64,000 nt of DNA, from NCBI GenBank assembly GCA_041166745.1, contig JBEEGH010000005.1, forward strand, positions 248,001 through 312,000. The letters run 5' to 3'. Numbering within the stretch: the stretch's first letter is position 1; each line of letters begins with the position of its first letter. The notes beneath the pieces are model-generated. The model had not been told where the DNA came from. It did not search any database and saw nothing but the letters and a program-made list of their open reading frames with translations. Source of the DNA: DASUCS01 sp041166745 (lineage in GTDB: Bacteria; Actinomycetota; Acidimicrobiia; Acidimicrobiales; JACDCH01). This document shows positions 58,247-64,000 of the stretch, one piece after another. The translations under genes and the position numbers were made by a program.

Positions 58247-58621
58247 TCAGCGGGCGAGCCGGACCCACACGACCTTGCCGTCGCCGGGCACGTGCTCGAC
58301 TCCCCACATTCGAGCCAGCGCCTGGACGATGCGCATCCCGCGTCCTCCGGGCTGGTGCGGTGACGGGGTCTTGGTCGCCGGGACGTCGGCGTAGTCGTCC
58401 GCGACGGCGATGCCGAGCATGTCGGGCGCCTCTCGGACGACGACGAGGAAGTCCGATCGAGCATGAAGGACTGCGTTCGTCGCGAGCTCGCTCACCACCA
58501 GCAGCGCATCGCTCTTGCGATCCTCCGGCACCCGCCAACCGGCGAGGACTCGACCGACCCACCGCCGAGCGCGTGCCGGGCTCGTTTCGTCCGCCGAGAA
58601 GAATCGTGCCGACGCCACCAT
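58247..58621 (-). CDS. RsbW-like ATP-binding protein (HATPase_c_2)
   Basis: 124 residues of the GHKL ATPase fold used by anti-sigma kinases. N box SELATNAVLHARSDF (about residue 43-57), the VADDYAD segment (G1-like, Asp about residue 70-76) and a GGRGMRIVQALA lid (about residue 90-101). It could bind and phosphorylate an anti-anti-sigma factor, or hold a sigma factor. ATG 58621 preferred. Divergent from the PP2C phosphatase gene, its natural antagonist; no STAS protein or sigma gene is adjacent. Confidence 0.88.
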   Translation of the reverse strand: MVASARFFSADETSPARARRWVGRVLAGWRVPEDRKSDALLVVSELATNAVLHARSDFLVVVREAPDMLGIAVADDYADVPATKTPSPHQPGGRGMRIVQALARMWGVEHVPGDGKVVWVRLAR

Positions 58622-58706
58622 CTCAGGCGGGCTACCCACCCCCTGCGCTGGCCATCCCTCCCTCTCGCCACCCGTCGCGCAGCGCACCTGTCACAATCCG
58701 GGGGCG

Positions 58707-60386
58707 ATGATCGAGGACGCGCCACGCGGAGCGGCACAAGCGGTCAACCTCGAGTCCGCGGTCGAAGAGATGCGGCTGCGTCTCGCCCTCGATGCAGGTC
58801 GGATGGGAACGTGGCGGTGGCATCTCTCGTCTGCGGAAGTGGATTGGGACGACCGCCTCGAGGAGATCTTCGGATTCGAGCCCGGCGGCTTCGACGGTAC
58901 GTACGAGTCCTATGTCGCGCGGCTCCATCCCGATGAACGGGAGGAGATCCAAGCGCGCGTGCGAACGGCGGTGGCCGAAGCCAGCGGTTACGACATCGAG
59001 CATCGCATCGTGTGGCCCGATGGCACCGTTCGATGGATCCAAGGTCGCGGTGGCGTCACCACCGATGCCGCGGGAACGGTGACCGGCACGATCGGCTGTG
59101 TGGCGGACATCACCGAGCGCAAGCAACAAGACATGGACCGCGAGGCTCAGCTCCGTCGGAGCCGATTTCTCGGCGAAGCGGCCGCCGTGCTGGCCGACTC
59201 GCTGGACCTCGACGAGACGCTGCAGAGCCTGGTCGACCTGATCGTGCCGGCGATCGCCGACGCGACGGCGATCTGGCTGGCCGCGGACACGGGTCCTCCC
59301 CGCACCGCGGTGGTGCGTCACGTGAATCCAGCGGAGGAAGAGACGCTGCGAGCCATCGTCGAGCGCTACGAGCAACGGCGTGGCGGACCCTTTCGCACTG
59401 CACTGAACAGCGGCGCGGTTCAAGTCATAGAGGACATCAACGACGACCTGCTTTCGACGATGGCCGAGGACTATCAGCATTTGCTGCGAAGGTCCGGTCT
59501 GGGCGCGGCGGTGGCGGTCCCGATCAGCCGTCGCCGGCGCGTCGTCGGTGTCCTCGCGTTGGGTGTGTTGCGCGGACGTCCGCTCGACGAAGACGCGCTC
59601 GAGATCGCGCTCGAATTGGCGGGTCGCCTGCCAATCGCGGTGGAGAACGCCGTGCTGTACGACACGGCCCGTACCGTCGCATCGGCGTTGCAGGCAGGAC
59701 TCGCTCCGACCGTGCCCGCCGACATCCGAGGTGTGTCTGTCGCCGTTCGCTACGAGGCCGCCGGCGAAGGGGTCGACATCGGCGGCGACTTCTACGACTT
59801 CGTCGCCGTCGCTGCGGACGAGCACGTCCTGGTTGTCGGCGATGTGTGTGGACGGGGACCGAGCGCCGCGTCGCTGAACGCGCAGGTCCGCTTTTCCGCA
59901 CGTGCTCTTGCCCGTCACGGCTTGCGTCCGAGTGCGCTCGCCGACGAGCTCAACCAAATCGTGACCGCCGATGCCGAGGACGATCGCTTCTGTACCGCCG
60001 TGCTCGCCACGATCAAGGCGGGGCCGCCTGTTCGGGTCGAGGCGGTGAGCGCCGGCCATCCGAGCCCCGTTGTCCTACGCCGCACTGGAACGGTCGAGGT
60101 GTTGGCGACCACCGGCCCGTTACTGGGCGTGTTCGACGATGCCTCCTACCGCTCGGTCGAAGTCGTTCTCGACGCAGGCGACACGTTGGTCGTGTTGACC
60201 GATGGGCTGCTCGAAGCCCGCAACAGTTCCGGCGCCTTCTTCGAGCCCGAGTTCGTGCCGCTGCTCGCCGGACTCGGCGGCCGCGGAACCGAGGACATCG
60301 CGTCCGTGATCACCGCAGCTGTCCGGACGTTTGTCGGAGGTCCTCTGAACGATGATCTCGCGCTGGTCGTCATCCAACCCGCTTGA
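58707..60386 (+). CDS. PAS-GAF-PP2C (SpoIIE/RsbU-type) serine phosphatase
   Basis: 559 residues. PAS fold-3 domain about residues 25-140 (MGTWRWHLSSAEVDWDDRLE, IVWPDGTVRWIQGRGG); GAF domain about residues 150-315 (ADSLDLDETLQSLVDLIVPA, AVPISRRRRVVGVLALG); PP2C-like domain about residues 335-559 with metal motifs EGVDIGGDFYDFV, VGDVCGRGPSAA, TDGLLEAR and LNDDLALVV. Such enzymes dephosphorylate anti-anti-sigma (STAS) proteins in response to a sensed signal. ATG 58707 is preceded by CACAAT and GGGGG. Likely partner of the divergent RsbW-like gene. Confidence 0.92.
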   Translation: MIEDAPRGAAQAVNLESAVEEMRLRLALDAGRMGTWRWHLSSAEVDWDDRLEEIFGFEPGGFDGTYESYVARLHPDEREEIQARVRTAVAEASGYDIEHRIVWPDGTVRWIQGRGGVTTDAAGTVTGTIGCVADITERKQQDMDREAQLRRSRFLGEAAAVLADSLDLDETLQSLVDLIVPAIADATAIWLAADTGPPRTAVVRHVNPAEEETLRAIVERYEQRRGGPFRTALNSGAVQVIEDINDDLLSTMAEDYQHLLRRSGLGAAVAVPISRRRRVVGVLALGVLRGRPLDEDALEIALELAGRLPIAVENAVLYDTARTVASALQAGLAPTVPADIRGVSVAVRYEAAGEGVDIGGDFYDFVAVAADEHVLVVGDVCGRGPSAASLNAQVRFSARALARHGLRPSALADELNQIVTADAEDDRFCTAVLATIKAGPPVRVEAVSAGHPSPVVLRRTGTVEVLATTGPLLGVFDDASYRSVEVVLDAGDTLVVLTDGLLEARNSSGAFFEPEFVPLLAGLGGRGTEDIASVITAAVRTFVGGPLNDDLALVVIQPA

Positions 60387-60404
60387 AGATACGGTCACGA
60401 CGTT

Positions 60405-61229
60405 GTGACCGACCTGCCAGTGCTCGACCGGAGCGCACTCGATGCGATCAGCGCCCTGTGTCAGCGGGGGGTCATCGATCCGCCGAGCACGAGCGAACTG
60501 GAGCTCGCCCTCTTCGCTGCTGAACAGCCGTCCGTGATTCGGGGTGACCCGTCGGTCGGTGTGGTCGCCACCGTCGAATGCGACGACGGCGCGCATGTCC
60601 GGCTGTTGGTGGTGGATCCGGGGGAACGCGGCAAACGACACGGCCACGCGCTCCTGCAAGCGGCCGAGAACGACGCTCGGGCGACGGGACGTCGTTCGCT
60701 GACAACGGGTGCAGACCCGCCGTTCTCTCTGTGGCCGGGTGTGCCCAGCACAGAGACGGCGATGCTCTGTCTCCTCGAGCGCCGGCACTACACGCGCGCG
60801 GAGGTCAACTTCGACATGCGGGTCGACCTGGCGACGCTCCCGCCTGATCCGGGCGGTCACGCGCTTGCGAACAGCCACGAACGCGACGAGGTCGCCGCCT
60901 GGTTCACGCAGCACTGGGCGAACTGGGGACCGGAAGGGCTGCGAGCACTCGACAAGGGCAACCTCGTGGTGTGTCGCGACGAGGACGGCATCAGCGCGGT
61001 CTGTGCGTTCGAGGCCAACCGATCGGGCTTTCTCGGGCCTGCGGCGGTTCGTCCCGATGTCATGGGACGCGGCCGCGGCCGGCCGGCCCTGCTCGGCGCG
61101 TTGCACGAGCTACGCCGCCGCGGTGGCGAGCACATCGATGTCTGCTGGGTCGGCCCGATCCCTCCGTATGCGGCCGTTGGCGGCCGCGTGAGCAACATCT
61201 ACTTCGTCTACCGTCGTCAACTGAAGTGA
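60405..61229 (+). CDS. GNAT-family acetyltransferase, two GNAT modules
   Basis: 274 residues. The acetyl-CoA pyrophosphate loop is in VDPGERGKRHGHALLQAAEN (about residue 69-88), typical R/Q-x-x-G-x-G/A form; a second, degenerate GNAT half (about residues 145-274) ends in VRPDVMGRGRGRPALLGALH and GRVSNIYFVYRR. This resembles mycothiol-synthase-like or tandem GNAT proteins; the acceptor is unknown. GTG 60405 is near TACGGT 9 bases upstream. The next gene overlaps its stop by 4 bases. Confidence 0.82.
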   Translation: MTDLPVLDRSALDAISALCQRGVIDPPSTSELELALFAAEQPSVIRGDPSVGVVATVECDDGAHVRLLVVDPGERGKRHGHALLQAAENDARATGRRSLTTGADPPFSLWPGVPSTETAMLCLLERRHYTRAEVNFDMRVDLATLPPDPGGHALANSHERDEVAAWFTQHWANWGPEGLRALDKGNLVVCRDEDGISAVCAFEANRSGFLGPAAVRPDVMGRGRGRPALLGALHELRRRGGEHIDVCWVGPIPPYAAVGGRVSNIYFVYRRQLK

Positions 61230-61909
61230 ACGTTCCCTCCAAGTCCACGACCGCGGTGGAGCCAGCAGCCGGTCTTGTCGCGGCGGCGCCGCTGTTGCGC
61301 GGTTGGCTGCATTTGGCGTGCTTCTTTCTCTCGTTCCCCGCGGGCGCGCTGCTCATCGTCAACGCTGCGCCCGGGCGGGCGCAGGTCGGCGCGGTCGTCT
61401 ACGCCGTTGGGTTCACTGCGTTGTTCGGCGTGAGCGCCGCGTATCACCGCCCGCGCTGGTCTCCGAAGTGGCGAGCCCGATTCAAGCGACTCGACCACGG
61501 CACGATCTTCGTGATGATTGCGGGTACGTACACCCCGCTGTGCCTGGTTGTACTCGGCGGCGTTCTCGGCACGGTGATGCTCATCTCCGTGTGGGCCGGC
61601 GCGGTCGCCGGAGTCATTCTCGCCGCCGTTGGCATCGCCGAACGCCGCTTCGTCGGGGCCGCGTGCTACGTGGCGCTCGGTTGGGTCGCCGTCGCCGCGG
61701 CCCCACGGCTCGTGCAGCGCTTGACCGCGCCACAGTTGACCCTCGTCGTCGTCGGAGGGGTGCTGTACACCGTCGGCGTGTTCGTCCTCGGAGCGAAGCG
61801 TCCTGACCCGTTCCCGCGGGTCTTCGGCTACCACGAGATCTGGCACGTGATGGTCGTGGCCGCGGCCGTGTGCCATTTCATCGCGATTCAGTCAGTGATC
61901 AGCGCCTGA
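61226..61909 (+). CDS. Hemolysin III family membrane protein
   Basis: 227 residues, seven predicted helices of the YqfA/hemolysin III (PAQR-like) family. Conserved motifs: SAAYHRPRW (about residue 69-77), LDHGTIFVMIAGTYTPL (about residue 89-105) and HEIWHVMVVAAAVCHF (about residue 203-218); the His and Asp residues form the zinc site of PAQR hydrolases. Function in bacteria unclear; membrane lipid hydrolysis is suggested by the fold. GTG 61226 overlaps the GNAT stop. Confidence 0.9.
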   Translation: MNVPSKSTTAVEPAAGLVAAAPLLRGWLHLACFFLSFPAGALLIVNAAPGRAQVGAVVYAVGFTALFGVSAAYHRPRWSPKWRARFKRLDHGTIFVMIAGTYTPLCLVVLGGVLGTVMLISVWAGAVAGVILAAVGIAERRFVGAACYVALGWVAVAAAPRLVQRLTAPQLTLVVVGGVLYTVGVFVLGAKRPDPFPRVFGYHEIWHVMVVAAAVCHFIAIQSVISA

Positions 61910-61914
61910 CTGCG

Positions 61915-62853
61915 TCATTTGCCGGACAGCGCGGCCACCACCGGAGCGAACTCCTGCGCCTGTGCACCCGGAAGCACGATGTACGAGTAGCCCCATTGCT
62001 TACGCCGCTCGTGGAGCATCTCGGAGATCTGGTCGACTGATCCGATCAGCGTGAGGGGCGACGACAGCACCGACGCGGCGTCGGTGTCGTACATCGGCGC
62101 CAGCGCCTCGGCCGTCGCCGTGCCGTCTTCGGTCACACTCCCGATGGCGATCCACGCGTTGATCTCGATGCCGTCGAAGCGGTCGCCAGCACCATCGCGC
62201 ACCCAACCGACCTTCTCGTCGAACCGCGCCGCGAGCGAGTCCTGCGCGGCGGCGGTGTCGATCTCGCCAGAGTGGATCGATGCGTTGACGCCGACGATGT
62301 CCGCCACGCGACCGGCGAAGCGCAGCACCCGTTTCGCTCCGCCCGCGATGAGAATCGGAGGACCACCGGGCCGGTGGGTTGCGGGAGTGCCGTCGAGATC
62401 GGTGATCGTGTAGTGCGATCCAGCGAAGCTGAATGGTCCGTCGGCGAAGAGACCCTTCAGGACCGTGGCGTGTTCGATCATCCGATCGACGCGCACCTTC
62501 GGCGAGTCCATCGCGATGCCGGAGCGGTCGTAGTCGAGTCGCTTCCAGCCCGCGCCCAGCCCGACCTCGAGCCGGCCTTCCGAGAGCGCGTCGATGCTTG
62601 CCAGTTCACGGGCGAGCACCGCCGGATGGCGGAAGTCGCAATCGAGCACGAGCGTTCCCACGTTGAGCGTGGTGGTGGCGGCCGCGGCGGTGGCCATCGC
62701 GGTGATCGGGCCGAGGCCCTCGTCGAAGTGATCGGGCACGAACACCGTCGAGAACCCGAGATCTTCGAGCTCGCGGGCAGAGTCGGCGAAGGAGCGATCG
62801 GGGAGAGCAGCCTGCAGATCGGCGCCGAAGCGAAACGGTCGTGGGTTCGACAT
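61915..62853 (-). CDS. Luciferase-like F420-dependent oxidoreductase, second copy
   Basis: 312 residues, same length and block order as the enzyme at 38077-39015: LEDLGFSTVFVPDHFDEGLG, VGTLVLDCDFRHPAVLAREL, GRLEVGLGAGWKRLDYDRSG, PPILIAGGAKRVLRFAGR, ADIVGVNASI and a C-terminal WGYSYIVLPG. About half the residues agree by eye. F420 use is inferred from the family. ATG 62853; a TAGAAC box lies 7 bases upstream on the minus strand. Substrate unknown. Confidence 0.9.
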   Translation of the reverse strand: MSNPRPFRFGADLQAALPDRSFADSARELEDLGFSTVFVPDHFDEGLGPITAMATAAAATTTLNVGTLVLDCDFRHPAVLARELASIDALSEGRLEVGLGAGWKRLDYDRSGIAMDSPKVRVDRMIEHATVLKGLFADGPFSFAGSHYTITDLDGTPATHRPGGPPILIAGGAKRVLRFAGRVADIVGVNASIHSGEIDTAAAQDSLAARFDEKVGWVRDGAGDRFDGIEINAWIAIGSVTEDGTATAEALAPMYDTDAASVLSSPLTLIGSVDQISEMLHERRKQWGYSYIVLPGAQAQEFAPVVAALSGK

Positions 62854-62901
62854 GGCCAAGGTTCTACAGCGACCCAGCACCCCCGGCGAGCGGGAGCCTC
62901 C

Positions 62902-62907
62902 TACGAT
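62902..62907 (+). promoter_or_regulatory. TACGAT -10 box of a likely leaderless transcript
   Basis: TACGAT ends 7 bases before ATG 62915; there is no ribosome binding site. Confidence 0.35.
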
Positions 62908-62914
62908 CACGCGC

Positions 62915-63172
62915 ATGGCCACTGCCTCGCCCTCATCGACGCCCAACCCCGACGCGATGAAATTCACGCTCGACGCCCCGCTTCCCGAGACGTTCAACAT
63001 CACGAGTGCCGACGCGGCAGTTGGCAACGCGTTCGCGGAAGACGTGTTCGCCGCCGGCGATGTCGTAGCGGTGTTCGGGGTGAACGACTTCGTGACGATC
63101 ACGCGCCGCCAAGGAGTCGACTGGGAGCCCATCGTGGCCGTGGTCAAAGCTGCCGCCGAGGCGCACTTGTAG
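62915..63172 (+). CDS. Nfu/NifU N-terminal-domain-like small protein
   Basis: 85 residues corresponding to the Nfu N domain only: TPNPDAMKFTLDAPLPETFN (residues 9-28), ADAAVGNAFAEDVFAAGDVV, FVTITRRQGVDWEPIVAVV and a C-terminal helix. The Fe-S scaffold C domain with its CxxC is absent, so it cannot itself carry a cluster in the usual way; it may recognise targets or partner proteins. ATG 62915 fits a leaderless promoter. Confidence 0.85.
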   Translation: MATASPSSTPNPDAMKFTLDAPLPETFNITSADAAVGNAFAEDVFAAGDVVAVFGVNDFVTITRRQGVDWEPIVAVVKAAAEAHL

Positions 63173-63193
63173 GCACGGGCGGGGCGACGCCGC

Positions 63194-63199
63194 TACGTT
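63194..63199 (+). promoter_or_regulatory. TACGTT -10 box of a likely leaderless parA-like transcript
   Basis: TACGTT ends 6 bases before ATG 63206, with no ribosome binding site. Confidence 0.35.
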
Positions 63200-63205
63200 C
63201 GAGTC

Positions 63206-63808
63206 ATGATCGTCGTGGTTGCGGCTTTGAAGGGTGGGGTCGGCAAGACCACGACCTCCGTGTACCTGTCGGCCCTGGCGGCCGCTGGACGGCGCTCCGC
63301 CCTCTTGATCGACGCCGACCCCCAGGCCAGCGCTGCCGATTGGCTCGAGAACTCCGAGGACGAGCATCTCGAATGGGTGAGCCTCGTCGAAGCCCCGACG
63401 GAGCGACTGTTGACGAAGGCCCTCGACCGGATCAAAGGCGACGACGAGATCGCGATCGTCGATACTCCGCCAGGCCACGAGCAGTTACTGGCCAAGGCGC
63501 TCGATCGCGCCGACGCAGTCGTGTTGCCGACGCGCGTCGGCGGCGTCGAGACGCCCAGGGTCGAAGCCGTGCTGGGGATGGTGCCGCGAAAGGTGCCGGT
63601 TGGCCTGGTGATCTGCTCGGCCCGGACGTACACCCGCGACTACCAAGACGTGGTGTCGGGGTGGAGAGAGGCTGATGTGCCCGTGTGGGGCAGCGTCCCC
63701 GAACGCGTCGCGATCGCCGCCGGGCCGGATGGCTGGCTTTCGCTCGATGGCCTCGATGCCTACCGCGGCGTGTGGCGACGTGCGCTGCGGGCGGCGCGCG
63801 AGTCCTGA
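63206..63808 (+). CDS. ParA/MinD-like ATPase
   Basis: 200 residues, deviant Walker A in ALKGGVGKTTTSVYLSALAA (about residue 7-26) with the signature Lys, Walker A' LLIDADPQASAADWLE (about residue 33-48) and Walker B IAIVDTPPGHEQLL (about residue 82-95). Short compared with chromosomal ParA (no N-terminal DNA-binding domain); closer to the small ParA-like proteins of plasmids or of carboxysome/chemotaxis positioning. No ParB is visible. The next gene starts within its TGA (TGATG overlap). Confidence 0.88.
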   Translation: MIVVVAALKGGVGKTTTSVYLSALAAAGRRSALLIDADPQASAADWLENSEDEHLEWVSLVEAPTERLLTKALDRIKGDDEIAIVDTPPGHEQLLAKALDRADAVVLPTRVGGVETPRVEAVLGMVPRKVPVGLVICSARTYTRDYQDVVSGWREADVPVWGSVPERVAIAAGPDGWLSLDGLDAYRGVWRRALRAARES

Positions 63809-64000
63809 TGGCCGATTCGCCCTCCGACCGCGACCGGCTCGCGGATGAACGGGAACAGGAGGCGGATGCGCGCGAGCGCAGGGCCGACGCCCGCGAGAAG
63901 GCCGCCGATGAACGAGATCGGGACGCCCGGATTCGCGGTGCGGAGTCGACCGGGGATGATGCTTCGCCCGAGCACACGGGTCTCTTCGGCATCGATCTCG
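63808..64000 (+). CDS. Charged coiled-coil protein, 3' end outside window
   Basis: 64 codons are visible from ATG 63808. After MADSPSDRDR comes a run of heptad-like Ala/Asp/Glu/Arg units (ADEREQEADARERRADAREK) that should form a long charged helix; then a short acidic spacer and FGIDL at the edge. It overlaps the ParA-like stop by one base, so it may be the ATPase's partner. No family can be assigned. Confidence 0.6.
   Translation, partial: MADSPSDRDRLADEREQEADARERRADAREKAADERDRDARIRGAESTGDDASPEHTGLFGIDL

Overview
The window is one contiguous stretch of a high-GC chromosome from an actinobacterium, most likely a member of Acidimicrobiia (inference). The evidence is the GC content, frequent GTG/TTG starts, stop/start overlaps between most neighbouring genes, two F420-type luciferase-like oxidoreductases, an F420H2-quinone-reductase-like protein, a type A RNase P RNA, and many TAnnnT boxes placed 6-7 nt before start codons, as in leaderless actinobacterial mRNAs. 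I see no insertion sequence, prophage, integrase, CRISPR array or rRNA. Coding density is very high and no gene-free stretch exceeds 300 bases; the longest, about 217 bases before the phosphoketolase gene at 46477-46693, holds nothing I recognise.

Region by region. 1-2987: the end of an unknown gene, then a small pseudopilin set (two TadE-like proteins and one TadG-like). 3015-12364: Ppx/GppA phosphatase, MFS exporter, a two-gene ABC transporter, a threonine-synthase-like enzyme, inositol-phosphatase-like and NUDIX enzymes, a principal-like sigma factor, a DUF523 protein and a zinc-ribbon protein. 12392-12465: tRNA-Val(TAC). 12477-20676: a Tad/Flp pilus machinery operon (TadG, TadE, TadC, TadB, CpaF/TadA, CpaB) led by an unrecognised gene, with another unrecognised membrane protein upstream. 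20776-25102: ABC exporter, TatA, and a stress group (UspA, a secreted repeat protein without a normal start codon, hemerythrin, MsrA). 25176-26593: a WXG100-like protein coupled to an unknown partner.

26577-37142 is the metabolic centre. Eight overlapping minus-strand genes run cbiZ-cobU-cobS-cbiB-cobC/D-cobT-phyH-acyl-CoA ligase. They diverge from cobO through a very compact bidirectional promoter. Next comes a cobalamin riboswitch controlling a BtuF-BtuC-BtuD type B12 importer. Together these genes could import corrinoids, adenosylate them, cleave off a foreign lower ligand and rebuild the nucleotide loop; no corrin-ring synthesis genes are visible.

37047-46476: an enolase-superfamily enzyme, an F420 oxidoreductase, a class A penicillin-binding protein, a coiled-coil zinc-ribbon protein, a histidine phosphatase, the RNase P RNA gene, a TetR regulator with a clear palindromic operator facing a two-gene operon, an acidic tandem-repeat protein and a CPBP protease. 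46694-50132: phosphoketolase and acetate kinase, which convert sugar phosphates to acetate with ATP gain. 50265-53618: a MacB/FtsX-type ABC transporter. 53699-58176: a methyltransferase, an MTA/SAH-nucleosidase-like protein, and cystathionine gamma-synthase/lyase with cystathionine beta-synthase. 58247-64000: an RsbW-like kinase facing a PAS-GAF-PP2C phosphatase, a double-GNAT protein, a hemolysin III protein, a second F420 oxidoreductase, a Nfu N-domain protein, a ParA-like ATPase, and the start of a charged coiled-coil protein that leaves the window.

The best candidates for something undescribed are the acidic 18-19-residue repeat protein (45071-45547), the coupling of an oxygenase and a CoA ligase to corrinoid salvage (26577-33601), the WXG100-like pair (25176-26593), and the secreted repeat protein that seems to start at ACG (23450-23830).
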